From: JALZKA01 sp963786495
Lineage (GTDB): Bacteria > Actinomycetota > Thermoleophilia > Solirubrobacterales > 70-9
Direction of reading: 5' to 3'
Assembly (NCBI GenBank): GCA_963786495.1
Contig: CAWAZL010000002.1
Coordinates: forward strand, 1,498,471 to 1,562,470
Length of the DNA stretch: 64,000 bases
Positions 17,351-25,820 of this stretch are shown piece by piece; the first letter of the stretch is position 1, and each line of letters opens with the position of its first letter. The position numbers were made by a program, and so were the translations under genes. Below the pieces are notes generated by a model. The model was not told where the DNA came from. It searched no databases and was given only the letters and a program-made list of their open reading frames with translations.

Positions 17351-17708
17351 GCAGGTGATGCGCGCCGGAGCGCGCGAAGTTGAGTTGGTGGACGACCCCC
17401 TGGACGCGGATCAGATCCTCGAGGGAGACCCGCGTACCTCGGTGTCCGTTCTGAGCGAATTGTCCGATGGAGCCGAGTGCGGGATCTGGCGCTGCACGCC
17501 CGGCCGCTTTCGCGATACCGAAACTCAAGAGGCCTTCGTGGTGTTGGAAGGGAGGGCGACGATCGAATGGGCAGGAGGCTCAATCGAGGTGGGGGCCGGA
17601 GACCTTTGCTTTCTCGCCACCGGCACCCAGACCATCTGGACCGTCCACCAGACCCTTTTGAAGGGTTATTCGCTGGCGGCTGGCACATCTCCGGAATATG
17701 TGTCATGA
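17343..17708 (+). CDS. Cupin domain protein
   Basis: This 121-residue protein has a GTG start overlapping the aminotransferase stop. It is a single cupin fold of the DUF861 / (S)-ureidoglycine-aminohydrolase-like group: GIWRCTPGRFRD, ETQEAFVVLEGRATIEW and GDLCFLATGTQTIWTVHQ. The classical His-x-His metal pair is not evident, so catalysis is uncertain. A binding or auxiliary role for a pathway intermediate is possible. The downstream operator overlaps its 3' end. Confidence 0.75.
   Translation: MLEQVMRAGAREVELVDDPLDADQILEGDPRTSVSVLSELSDGAECGIWRCTPGRFRDTETQEAFVVLEGRATIEWAGGSIEVGAGDLCFLATGTQTIWTVHQTLLKGYSLAAGTSPEYVS
17681..17705. promoter_or_regulatory. Second copy of the operator, before the phosphatase
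   Basis: TGGCACAT and ATGTGTCA, separated by 9 bases, form an inverted repeat with 7 of 8 symmetric positions. Arm length, spacer length and consensus (TGnCACAT and ATnTGnCA) match the site at 15926-15950. It lies over the end of the cupin gene, 43 bases before the alkaline phosphatase start. Confidence 0.6.
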
Positions 17709-17748
17709 TGGAGTTGTTGAACAATCTGTCCCTCGGGGAGGAACACAA

Positions 17749-19071
17749 ATGGAATTGACTCGCTCGCTTGCCAACCGCCGCATCGTCCTGGGGGTGACAG
17801 CCGCGGGTCTCGCGGCTGCCATCGCCGTGTTCGGATCCGAGGAGAAGGTCAAGGCGGATCCGCCGACACCGGCCACCAGCGTGATCCTGATCTCAGGCGA
17901 CGGCATGGGGGTCCAGCAGAGGACCGCTATCCAGTACGCGGGCTACGGGCTCGACGAGCGCCAGCCGATGGATGCGCTCCCGTACGCGGGCTTCCTCGAC
18001 ACCATCCATGACGGCAATACAGCGGTGACGGACTCCGCCGCCGGCGCGACCGCCTGGTCGATCGGCGTCAAGACCAAGCAGGGCCTCGTCGGGCTTGGCC
18101 GCGACAAGGTGCGCGTTCCCACCCTGATGGAGATTGCCGAGGACGAGGGCAAGGCGACCGGCATCGTCAACGACCACGACATCACCAACGCGACGCTGGC
18201 GACATTCGCGGCGCCGATCGTCAACCGCGACTGGAAGGTCGCGATCGCGCAGCGGACCCTGCGAGGCATCTCCCCCGACGTGATGATGGGCGGGGGCGAG
18301 GGCTACTGGTACCCCCGCGGCGACAAGGGCATGATCCCGAACGAAGTTCCCGACGAAGACCGCAGTCTCGGCGAGGACAACCTGGTCGAAGAAGCGATCG
18401 ACATGGGCTACCAGTACGCGTACGACCGCGACACGGTCGACGACCTGACCGGCCCGAAGGCACTTGCGCTCGTCCAGGACTCGGGCCTTCAGCGCTACAA
18501 GGAGCTCAAGGGCTACAAGCCGAACGAGGACCCGTACTACGTCAAGGAGCCGGTGCTCTTCCAGAAGGCGCTCGACATCCTCAGCCAGGACCCCGACGGG
18601 TTCTTCCTGGTGACGGAGAGCGACGACCTGGACTCGGCCGCTCACGAGCACGATGGCGTGAACGTGATCAAGACAGGCATGAACGTCAACAAGATGGTCG
18701 AGATCGTCGAGGAGTTCCGCCTGACGCATCCTGACGTTCTCCTCGTCGTCACCGCCGACCACGAAACGGGCGGCATGACGATCGAGAACACCTCAGAGAC
18801 GAACACGAACTCGAATGGCGACGACCCGGTCCCGTACTACGGCGACGGCTCGAAGAACAACGCCGGCCCGAACGGCGAGGTTCCGCCCAAGAGCGGCCCC
18901 TTCAAGATCAAGGGAACCGACCGCAAGTTCAAGGTCGACTGGACGACCCCCGAGCACACGGGCGGCTACGTCCCGGTGACGGCGTCCGGCCCGCTGGCCG
19001 AGGAGTTCACGGGTGTCCACCACAACACCCACGTCTACGACGTGCTCCTCCAGGCGCTGACGGCTGATTAA
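17749..19071 (+). CDS. Secreted alkaline phosphatase
   Basis: The 440-residue enzyme has an N-terminal signal with a twin-arginine-like NRRIVLG, then the alkaline phosphatase fold. Landmarks are SGDGMG (metal Asp D51), TDSAAGATAW with the nucleophilic serine at S96, TESDDLDSAAHEHD, TADHETGGM and EHTGG. All the metal-ligand blocks are recognisable. It releases phosphate from phosphomonoesters outside the cell. The ATG at 17749 is preceded by GGGGAGG. It lies 40 bases after the cupin and directly after the repeated operator. It may dephosphorylate the compound taken up by the neighbouring importer (inference). A hairpin follows the stop. Confidence 0.9.
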   Translation: MELTRSLANRRIVLGVTAAGLAAAIAVFGSEEKVKADPPTPATSVILISGDGMGVQQRTAIQYAGYGLDERQPMDALPYAGFLDTIHDGNTAVTDSAAGATAWSIGVKTKQGLVGLGRDKVRVPTLMEIAEDEGKATGIVNDHDITNATLATFAAPIVNRDWKVAIAQRTLRGISPDVMMGGGEGYWYPRGDKGMIPNEVPDEDRSLGEDNLVEEAIDMGYQYAYDRDTVDDLTGPKALALVQDSGLQRYKELKGYKPNEDPYYVKEPVLFQKALDILSQDPDGFFLVTESDDLDSAAHEHDGVNVIKTGMNVNKMVEIVEEFRLTHPDVLLVVTADHETGGMTIENTSETNTNSNGDDPVPYYGDGSKNNAGPNGEVPPKSGPFKIKGTDRKFKVDWTTPEHTGGYVPVTASGPLAEEFTGVHHNTHVYDVLLQALTAD

Positions 19072-19076
19072 CGGCT

Positions 19077-19113
19077 CTGCGCGCCGGTCCCGCCCATTGG
19101 GATCGGCGCGCAG
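19077..19113. terminator. Hairpin after alkaline phosphatase
   Basis: CTGCGCGCCG pairs with CGGCGCGCAG around a 17-base loop that itself has partial GTCCC/GGGAT pairing. It lies 5 bases after the phosphatase stop and before the convergent ettA. Confidence 0.65.
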
Positions 19114-19225
19114 ATATCCCTAATCCAGTCTCGCTTTCAAAAAGCTCGCCGGAGGTTGCTCTGGCGCGTTGCCGCTTTCGCGCCGTTCAAAACGTCGCTC
19201 GCCGCGGACGAACCCCGCGAAGCCG

Positions 19226-20881
19226 CTATTTGGGTGAAAGCCGCTTGTAGGTGATGCGGTGGGGCCGGTCCGCGGCCGAGCCGAGCCGAGCGCGCCGGTT
19301 CTCCTCATAAGCCTCGGCGTTCCCCTCGAACCAGGTGACCTCGGAGTCGCCCTCGAAGGCAAGGATGTGGGTCGCGACGCGATCGAGGAACCAGCGGTCG
19401 TGCGAGACGACCACGGCGCAACCTGCGAACGCAAGGAGCGCCTCTTCGAGCGCGCGGAGCGTGTCGACATCGAGGTCGTTCGTGGGCTCGTCCAGGAGCA
19501 GCAGGTTGCCGCCGGAGCGCAGAAGCTTCGCCAGGTGCACTCGGTTGCGCTCACCGCCTGAGAGCGTGCCCACCTTGCGCTGCTGGTCCGAGCCCTTGAA
19601 GTTGAAGCCCGAGGTGTAAGCGCGGGAGTTCATCTCCTCGGAGCCGACCTTGATCTGGTCGTAGCCCTCGGAGATCTCCTCCCAGACGGACTTCTCGGCG
19701 TCGAGCGAGTCGCGGGACTGGTCGACGTACGCAAGCTGAACGGTCTCGCCGAGGCGGAGCGTCCCGGCATCGGGCTCCTCGTCGCCGACGATCATCCGCA
19801 ACAGGGTTGTCTTGCCGGCGCCGTTCGGGCCGATGATGCCGACGATGCCCGCGGGCGGAAGCTCGAACGTGAGGCCCTCGAAGAGAAGCTTGTCGCCGTA
19901 GCCCTTGGTGACTCCGTCGGCCTCGACTACGACGCCGCCCAGGCGAGGCCCGGCTGGGATACGGATCTGGACGTTCTCGAGCTTCACCTGCTTGTCCTCG
20001 GCGAGAAGCTCCTCGTAGCGGGCGAGACGGGCCTTCGACTTCTTGCGCCGGCCCTTGGGGTTCTCGCGCACCCACTCGAGCTCCGCCGCGATCGTCTTGG
20101 CGCGCGCTGTGTCCTTTCGCTCCTCCTGCGCCATCCGCTCCTGTTTTTGCTCGAGCCAGCTGGAGTAGTTGCCCTTGAAGGGGATGCCGCGGCCTCGGTC
20201 GAGCTCCAGGATCCAGCCGGCGACGTTGTCCAGGAAGTAGCGGTCGTGGGTAACGGCGACGATCGTGCCCTCGTATTCGTCCAGGTGGCGCTCGAGCCAG
20301 GCGACCGACTCGGCGTCCAGGTGGTTGGTCGGCTCGTCCAGGAGCAGCAGGTCCGGCGCTTCCAGGAGAAGTCGGCAAAGGGCAACGCGGCGGCGCTCGC
20401 CGCCCGAGAGCTTGGTCACGTCGGCGTCGCCTGGAGGCACGCGAAGCGCGTCCATCGCCGTTTCCACGACGGTGTCCAGGTTCCACGCGTCGGCTGCCTC
20501 GATCTCTTCAGTCAGGCGGGCGAACTCGTCGGCCGTTTCGTCCGAGTAGTTGGAGGCGACCTCGTTGTAGCGGTCGAGGAGGTCCTTGGTCGCGCGCACT
20601 CCATCCTCGACGTTGCCGCGTACGTCCTTGGACTCGTCGAGCTGCGGCTCTTGGGAGAGCATCCCGACCGTCGCCGACTTGTGGAGCTGTGCCTCGCCGC
20701 GGTACTCGGTGTCCTCCCCGGCCATGATGCGGAGGAGGGTGGACTTACCCGCGCCGTTCGGCCCCAGGACGCCGATCTTGGCACCGGGAAAGAAGCTCAG
20801 GGAGATGTCCGTGAGGACGGTCTTGTCCGGCGGATGGGTCCGCGAGACCTTGTACATCGAGTAGATGTATTCGTCAGCCAT
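19226..20881 (-). CDS. ettA: Energy-dependent translational throttle protein EttA
   Basis: This 551-residue ABC-F protein has two ATPase halves: Walker A GPNGAGKSTLL and GPNGAGKTTLL, signatures LSGGERRRVALCR and LSGGERNRVHLAK, and Walker B LLLLDEPTNHLD and LLLLDEPTNDLD. A PtIM linker rich in basic residues (GRRKKSKARLARYEELL) separates the halves. EttA binds the ribosomal E site and gates entry into elongation according to ATP/ADP. No membrane segments are present. Length and motifs are complete. About 112 bases before 19226 hold no gene beyond the hairpin. Confidence 0.93.
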   Translation of the reverse strand: MADEYIYSMYKVSRTHPPDKTVLTDISLSFFPGAKIGVLGPNGAGKSTLLRIMAGEDTEYRGEAQLHKSATVGMLSQEPQLDESKDVRGNVEDGVRATKDLLDRYNEVASNYSDETADEFARLTEEIEAADAWNLDTVVETAMDALRVPPGDADVTKLSGGERRRVALCRLLLEAPDLLLLDEPTNHLDAESVAWLERHLDEYEGTIVAVTHDRYFLDNVAGWILELDRGRGIPFKGNYSSWLEQKQERMAQEERKDTARAKTIAAELEWVRENPKGRRKKSKARLARYEELLAEDKQVKLENVQIRIPAGPRLGGVVVEADGVTKGYGDKLLFEGLTFELPPAGIVGIIGPNGAGKTTLLRMIVGDEEPDAGTLRLGETVQLAYVDQSRDSLDAEKSVWEEISEGYDQIKVGSEEMNSRAYTSGFNFKGSDQQRKVGTLSGGERNRVHLAKLLRSGGNLLLLDEPTNDLDVDTLRALEEALLAFAGCAVVVSHDRWFLDRVATHILAFEGDSEVTWFEGNAEAYEENRRARLGSAADRPHRITYKRLSPK

Positions 20882-20930
20882 GAGGCGGCTGAGGGTAGCC
20901 GCGCTAAGCGCGGGCTAGGATGCCGAACCC

Positions 20931-21422
20931 ATGGACTCAAGGGTCAAAACACTCATCGGCGCGGTCGCGCTCTTCGCGGTGATCATCGTGGGCGTCGTCA
21001 TCGGCCAGAGCGGTGGCGACGACGAGCCTGCCGAGCCGGCCACGGCCGAGCGCCAGGACAAGCCCGAGGTCGAGATCCCTGAGGACGATCCGCCGAAGGA
21101 GCTCGTGATCGAGGACCTGGAGGACGGCGAGGGCGACGAGGCCACCGCGGGCGATCAGCTCACCGTCGACTACGTCGGCGTCCTATATGACGGCGGCGAC
21201 GAGTTCGACGAGTCGTTCAGCAAGCCCGAGCCCTTGCAGTTCGTGCTCGGCCAGGGCTCGGTCATTCCGGGCTGGGACGAGGGCCTCGAGGGCATGAAGG
21301 TCGGCGGTAGGCGCCAGCTGGTGATCCCTTCTGATCTGGCCTATGGGGCGGAGGGCCGGCCGCCGGACATCCCGCCGGACTCGACGCTGGTCTTCGTGAT
21401 CGACCTGCTCGAGATCAACTAG
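20931..21422 (+). CDS. FKBP-type peptidyl-prolyl isomerase, exported
   Basis: The 163-residue protein has an N-terminal membrane segment (TLIGAVALFAVIIVGVVIG, about 8-26) and an acidic linker. One FKBP domain follows: DQLTVDYVGVLYDGG, FDESF, FVLGQGSVIPGWDEGLEGMKVGGRRQLVIP, LAYG and LVFVIDLLEIN. It should speed proline isomerisation of proteins at the cell surface. It lies 49 bases from ettA, divergently. Its stop overlaps that of the convergent glyoxalase-fold gene. Confidence 0.9.
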   Translation: MDSRVKTLIGAVALFAVIIVGVVIGQSGGDDEPAEPATAERQDKPEVEIPEDDPPKELVIEDLEDGEGDEATAGDQLTVDYVGVLYDGGDEFDESFSKPEPLQFVLGQGSVIPGWDEGLEGMKVGGRRQLVIPSDLAYGAEGRPPDIPPDSTLVFVIDLLEIN

Positions 21423-21802
21423 TTCCCGTTGATCGCAAAGACGTTGCCATCGGGGTCCTTGAACCAGGCCGCCTTGAAGCCGGGCCCTTCGAAGACCCCG
21501 TCCTCATCGGTCGTCACGCCGCTCTCGTCGTCGTAGGTTTCGAACTCGACGCCGTTCCCGGCCAGCTCGGCGCGCGTGGCGTCGAAATCTGAGACCTCGA
21601 ACCCGGCCAAGGTGGCCTTGTTCGAGCCGGCGTGCTCGGAGACGTAGACGAAGAGGCCGGTCCCGCCGGCGCACTCATACGAGGCCATCTCGTCCGTCTG
21701 CTGGTTGGACTCGAGTCCCAGCTTGCCCTCGTAAAAGCTCCGTGCGCGCGAGAGGTCCGACACGGCCACCGCTGTCCCGACTTTGCAGTCCTTCAAGCTC
21801 AT
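21419..21802 (-). CDS. VOC / glyoxalase-fold protein
   Basis: The 127-residue protein has two beta-alpha-beta-beta-beta modules: ARSFYEGKLGLE and FKAAWFKDPDGNVFAINGN are typical VOC signatures. Members are lyases, dioxygenases or antibiotic-binding resistance proteins, and the reaction cannot be assigned. The start at 21802 (MSLKD) fits a GGAGG site 5 bases away. That site overlaps an upstream ATG at 21814, which I reject as start. It is divergent from an HxlR regulator across a clear inverted repeat. Confidence 0.8.
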   Translation of the reverse strand: MSLKDCKVGTAVAVSDLSRARSFYEGKLGLESNQQTDEMASYECAGGTGLFVYVSEHAGSNKATLAGFEVSDFDATRAELAGNGVEFETYDDESGVTTDEDGVFEGPGFKAAWFKDPDGNVFAINGN

Positions 21803-21842
21803 TTCTTCCTCCATTCAATCGCTTGCCTTCACCCTACCATCG

Positions 21843-21883
21843 TAGTCCTAAAAACTAACCTCACGTTGCATTATTTAGGACTA
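21843..21883. promoter_or_regulatory. HxlR-type inverted repeat operator
   Basis: TAGTCCTAAA and TTTAGGACTA form a perfect 10-bp inverted repeat with a 21-base spacer, in the divergent gap between the glyoxalase-fold gene and the HxlR gene. TAGT/ACTA half-sites are typical of HxlR-family operators. It probably controls both directions. Confidence 0.7.
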
Positions 21884-21904
21884 AAGGGGTATGCTCTAGG
21901 CGAG

Positions 21905-22579
21905 ATGGCTACCAAAAAACGCACCTACAACGACCTCTGCGGGCTCTCTCATGCACTCGAGCTGGTGGGTGAGCGCTGGGCGGTCCTGATCCTGCGCGAG
22001 CTGAGCTACGGCCCCAAACGCTTCACCGACATCCGCTCGGGCCTACCGGCCGCGAGCCCGAACGTCCTCTCCCAGCGCCTTCGCGAGCTCGAGGCCCACG
22101 GGATCGTCGCCCGCCGGACCCTCGCCCCTCCCGCGGCGTCCAAGGTCTACGAGCTCACCGAGTGGGGGCGCGAGTTGGAGCCGACCCTTCACTCGCTTGG
22201 ACGCTGGGCCGCGCGCTCGCCTCATTTCCCGGACTCAGGTCATTTCAGCCCGAGCTCGCTTGCGATGAACCTCGAGTCGATGTTCCTGGGCGAGAAGGCC
22301 TCGGGCATCGAGACGACGATTGGCCTCGTGCTCGGCGAGGAGTCCTTTCTTTTGCGAATCGCCGGCGGATCGCTGGTGGTCGAGCGCGCCGACGCCGCTG
22401 GATCCGACGCGCTCGTGACAACCGACCCCATGACGCTCGTCGGCATCCTCTACTACGGCGAGGAGCTTGCCGCCGCCGAGAAGGCAGGGGCGATCAGCGT
22501 TGAGGGCGACCGCGACGCCGTGGAGCGCCTCCCCGACCTGTTCGAGCTGCCCGCGCCGGTCGAGGCTCTTCCCGCGTGA
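21905..22579 (+). CDS. HxlR family regulator with SCP2-like domain
   Basis: The 224-residue protein has an N-terminal winged helix of the HxlR type: CGLSHALELVGERWAVLILRELSYGPKRFTDI, then LRELEAHGIV. The C-terminal half (residues about 120-224) resembles an SCP2-like lipid-binding fold, a known combination that could sense a hydrophobic ligand. It begins at the ATG at 21905. Its stop overlaps the GTG of the DrrA-like ATPase, so it is likely a local regulator of that exporter. Confidence 0.88.
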   Translation: MATKKRTYNDLCGLSHALELVGERWAVLILRELSYGPKRFTDIRSGLPAASPNVLSQRLRELEAHGIVARRTLAPPAASKVYELTEWGRELEPTLHSLGRWAARSPHFPDSGHFSPSSLAMNLESMFLGEKASGIETTIGLVLGEESFLLRIAGGSLVVERADAAGSDALVTTDPMTLVGILYYGEELAAAEKAGAISVEGDRDAVERLPDLFELPAPVEALPA

Positions 22580-23556
22580 GCGGCTCGAGCACCCTTGCCA
22601 TCGAGGCTGAGGGCCTCGTCAAGTCGTTTGGGGAGACGAAGGCCGTTGACGGCATCGACCTCTCGGTGAGGAAGGGTGCCGTTTACGGAATGCTCGGACC
22701 GAACGGAGCCGGCAAGACGACAACGATCAGGATGTTGGCGACCCTGCTTCGCCCCGACGCCGGGTCCGCCCGCGTCCTCGGCCACGATGTGGCCACCGAG
22801 GCAGATGCCGTGCGCAGCGTCATGAGCCTCACGGGTCAGCTTGCCTCAGTAGACGAGGACCTGACCGGCCGCGAGAACCTGATCCTGATCGGGCGACTGC
22901 TCGGGCTCGGTCGCCCCGCCGCGAAGTCCCGCGCCGACGATCTCCTGGACGCTTTCGGCCTGGTCGAGGCGGCAGGCCGGCTGGTCAAGAACTACTCGGG
23001 CGGAATGCGCCGCAGGCTTGACCTGGCGGCGAGCATCGTCGTCACCCCGGAGCTGATGTTCCTGGATGAGCCGACGACCGGACTTGACCCGCGCTCCCGC
23101 AACCAGGTCTGGGGCATCGTCAGGGCACTCGCCGAGGAGGGCACGACGATCCTTTTGTGCACGCAGTACCTCGACGAGGCCGACCAGCTAGCGGAAGGCA
23201 TCGCGGTGATCGACCACGGCAAAGTGATCGCCGAGGGCACGCCCTCTCAGCTGAAGGCATCCGTTGGCTCTGGGACGCTTCACGTCCGGCTGCTCGAGCC
23301 CGACCAGCGGCCCGAGGCAGCCGAGATCCTCGACCGCGAGCTCGGCGCCGTAACGCTCGAGTCCGACCCAGCGGGCCTGTCGGTGGCCTGCGATGAGGCC
23401 GACCGCGGCGCGGAGGCGGTAGCCGAGCTTGCGCGGCGTGGAGTGGCGGTCGCCGGGTTCTCGCTCGGCCAGCCCAGCCTGGACGAGGTCTTCCTGGCCC
23501 TGACGGGACGACCCGTCGAGGATGAATCCAGCGCCGAGGAGGTCGAGGCGGCATGA
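22576..23556 (+). CDS. Drug-export ABC ATPase, DrrA-like
   Basis: The 326-residue ATPase has Walker A GPNGAGKTTTIRML, signature YSGGMRRRLDLAASI, Walker B ELMFLDEPTTGLD and the H-loop region LCTQYLDEADQLAEGIAVID. The C-terminal extension (LGAVTLES..., SLDEVFLALTGR) is typical of daunorubicin-resistance DrrA ATPases. The GTG start overlaps the HxlR gene. It should form an exporter with the next gene, for a hydrophobic compound whose identity is unknown. Confidence 0.9.
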   Translation: MSGSSTLAIEAEGLVKSFGETKAVDGIDLSVRKGAVYGMLGPNGAGKTTTIRMLATLLRPDAGSARVLGHDVATEADAVRSVMSLTGQLASVDEDLTGRENLILIGRLLGLGRPAAKSRADDLLDAFGLVEAAGRLVKNYSGGMRRRLDLAASIVVTPELMFLDEPTTGLDPRSRNQVWGIVRALAEEGTTILLCTQYLDEADQLAEGIAVIDHGKVIAEGTPSQLKASVGSGTLHVRLLEPDQRPEAAEILDRELGAVTLESDPAGLSVACDEADRGAEAVAELARRGVAVAGFSLGQPSLDEVFLALTGRPVEDESSAEEVEAA

Positions 23557-24398
23557 GTGAGACACGCACAGGCGACACCGCGGTCGACGGCGTCGAAGAG
23601 CAGGCGATTCGGAAGGCGCTGTCGACGGCCCCGAGACCTGCCCGCCCGAGCCCTCTCTCGGCAGTTCTGACATTCGCCTGGCGGGGGATCCTGAAAATCA
23701 AGCACGTCCCCGAGCAACTCATCGACGCGACGATGACCCCGGTCCTCTTCACGCTGATGTTCACCTACATGTACGGGGGCGCGATCTCGGGCTCGACCAG
23801 CGAGTACCTCACCTTCATCCTCCCGGGGATCCTGATGATGTCGGTGGTCTTTACGACCGTCTACTCGGGAGTCGCGCTCAACACGGACCTCACCAAGGGC
23901 GTTGTGGACCGGTTCCGTTCGCTTCCGATCTGGCGCCCTGCGCCGCTGGTGGGGTCGGTAGTGGGCGACAGCGTGCGCTACCTCGTGGCCGGGACCGTCG
24001 TGATCATCGTCGGTGCCGTCCTGGGCTATCGCCCGGATGGCGGTTGGGAAGGCGTCCTTGCCGCGCTCGCACTGACGATCGTCTTCTCTTTCGCCCTCGC
24101 ATGGGTCTTCACGACTCTCGGCCTCATCATGCGCTCGCCGAATGCAGTCATGAACACGGGGTTCATGGCCCTGTTCCCGCTCACCTTTCTCTCGAACGCG
24201 TTTGTGCCGCCCGAGACATTGCCGAGCGGCCTTGAAGCGTTTGTCGAGATCAACCCGATCTCGTGGGTGGTGACCGCCAATCGCGGGTTGATGAACGGAA
24301 CGGCCGAGGTCGGAGACATCTTGCTGGTCCTCGCGAGCGCTTTGGTGCTTACCGCAGTGTTCGTGCCGCTGACCTCGCGGCTCTACCGCAAGAAGTAG
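23553..24398 (+). CDS. ABC-2 type export permease, DrrB-like
   Basis: The 281-residue membrane protein has about six hydrophobic segments and the ABC-2 signature region (FMALFPLTFLSNAFVPPETLP, then INPISWVV). It pairs with the DrrA-like ATPase, whose stop overlaps its ATG by 4 bases. The N-terminal 45 residues are cytoplasmic. Confidence 0.9.
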   Translation: MSETRTGDTAVDGVEEQAIRKALSTAPRPARPSPLSAVLTFAWRGILKIKHVPEQLIDATMTPVLFTLMFTYMYGGAISGSTSEYLTFILPGILMMSVVFTTVYSGVALNTDLTKGVVDRFRSLPIWRPAPLVGSVVGDSVRYLVAGTVVIIVGAVLGYRPDGGWEGVLAALALTIVFSFALAWVFTTLGLIMRSPNAVMNTGFMALFPLTFLSNAFVPPETLPSGLEAFVEINPISWVVTANRGLMNGTAEVGDILLVLASALVLTAVFVPLTSRLYRKK

Positions 24399-24440
24399 GC
24401 GGCGGGCGAGTCCCAGCGGAAGCTACCTTCCGCTGTCCGG

Positions 24441-25820
24441 ATGTACGACCCTGGCAAGTTCTTCGACGAGGGCATCGACGCCGCCGGCCAGATTCGCCCG
24501 GCCTATCGCGAAGTGCTGGCTGCGGTGGGGGCGAACCCGGGTAAAGCACATGAGCGCTCGCGCCAGGTCGTACGCGAGCACAAGATCCGCTTCGGAAAGG
24601 GCGATCTCGAGCAGGACTTCATCCTCGACCCGATCCCGCGGATAGTCGACGGCGCTGAGTGGGCGGAGCTCGAGCGCGGGCTGGCGCAGCGCGCTCGCGC
24701 ACTGAACGCGTTCCTCGCGGACGCCTACGGCGAGCGGCGCATCGTCGCCGAGGGCGTCATCCCAGAGCGCGTGGTGAACGGCGCGGAGTACCTGGAGCCC
24801 GAGATGGAAGGCCTCGTCGGAGCCAACGCGGCGACCGTCGTCGGCTTCGACTTGGTGCGCGACCGCGATGGCCGGTTCCTCGTCCTGGAGGACAACACCC
24901 GCACGCCTTCGGGGATGGCATACGCCGTCGCCGCGCGCGAGGTGTGCGCCGAGCTCCTGGGCGGCGCGGCAGCATCTGCACAGCCTCTTGACGCTGTGTT
25001 CGGCTGGCTCTCAGAAGCGGCCCGGGAGGCCGCGCCGGAAGGCGTCGACGACCCGGCGGTCGTTGTCCTCAGCGATGGCCCGGTCAACTCCGCCTGGTAC
25101 GAGCACGTCCGGGTGGCTAGTCGCCTGGGGGTCCCGCTCCTCCAGCCCGGCGATATCCAGGTTTTCGGCGACGAGCTCCACTACCGCGACGGCGACTCGA
25201 ACCTCCGCCGGGCCGATGTCGTCATTCGCCGCACCGACGCCGATCGCATCACCGAGCCGGGTGAGGGGATCACGTGGGTGGGGGAGAAGCTCTACGGCCC
25301 GTTGAAAAGCGGCAAGCTCCGGATGGTCAACACGTTCGGCTCAGGGCTCGCTGACGACAAGCTCGTCTACGCGTACATCCCTGATGCGATCCGGTTCTAC
25401 CTGGGCGAGGAGCCGCTGGTTGCGCAGATCGCGACGCTCGACTGCGCCAGCGACACAGCGCTCGAGCGGGTGATCCGCAGTCCGCACGAGCTTGTGGTGA
25501 AGCCGCGCTCCGAGTCGGGCGGTATCGGCGTGGTCGTGGGGTCGCAGGCCACGCCCGCAGAACTCGCGGAATGCGTCGACCTCGTCACGGGCAGCCCCAA
25601 GGACTACATCGCCCAGGAGATCGTGAGCTTCTCGTCGTGCCCGACGGTGGCGGGCGACGCGATCGAGCCCCGCCATGTCGACCTGCGCGCTTTCGCCGTC
25701 TGCGGCAGGGACTCCGTACGCCTGATGCCGGGCGGACTCACGCGGGTCGCACTCACGAAGGGGTCGCTGGTCGTGAACTCGAGCCAGGGAGGGGGCGGCA
25801 AAGACACCTGGGTGGTCTAA
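24441..25820 (+). CDS. Circularly permuted ATP-grasp protein
   Basis: The 459-residue protein belongs to the circularly permuted ATP-grasp group (formerly DUF404/DUF407). Motifs include KIRFGKGDLEQDFILDPIPRI near residue 55 onward, FLVLEDNTRTPSGMAYAV, RRTDADRITEPG, LKSGKLRMVNTFGSG, HELVVKPRSESGGIGV and YIAQEIVSFSSCPT. Such proteins probably form amide bonds and often sit beside alpha-E and transglutaminase-like genes. Those partners are not visible here. It is transcribed alone, 42 bases after the exporter. Confidence 0.85.
   Translation: MYDPGKFFDEGIDAAGQIRPAYREVLAAVGANPGKAHERSRQVVREHKIRFGKGDLEQDFILDPIPRIVDGAEWAELERGLAQRARALNAFLADAYGERRIVAEGVIPERVVNGAEYLEPEMEGLVGANAATVVGFDLVRDRDGRFLVLEDNTRTPSGMAYAVAAREVCAELLGGAAASAQPLDAVFGWLSEAAREAAPEGVDDPAVVVLSDGPVNSAWYEHVRVASRLGVPLLQPGDIQVFGDELHYRDGDSNLRRADVVIRRTDADRITEPGEGITWVGEKLYGPLKSGKLRMVNTFGSGLADDKLVYAYIPDAIRFYLGEEPLVAQIATLDCASDTALERVIRSPHELVVKPRSESGGIGVVVGSQATPAELAECVDLVTGSPKDYIAQEIVSFSSCPTVAGDAIEPRHVDLRAFAVCGRDSVRLMPGGLTRVALTKGSLVVNSSQGGGGKDTWVV

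Noticed and set aside
17749..19071. Alkaline phosphatase as phosphonate-specific enzyme
   Set aside because: Motifs match the classical alkaline phosphatase (metal Asp, TDSAAGATAW Ser, HETGG). No phosphonate genes are nearby.
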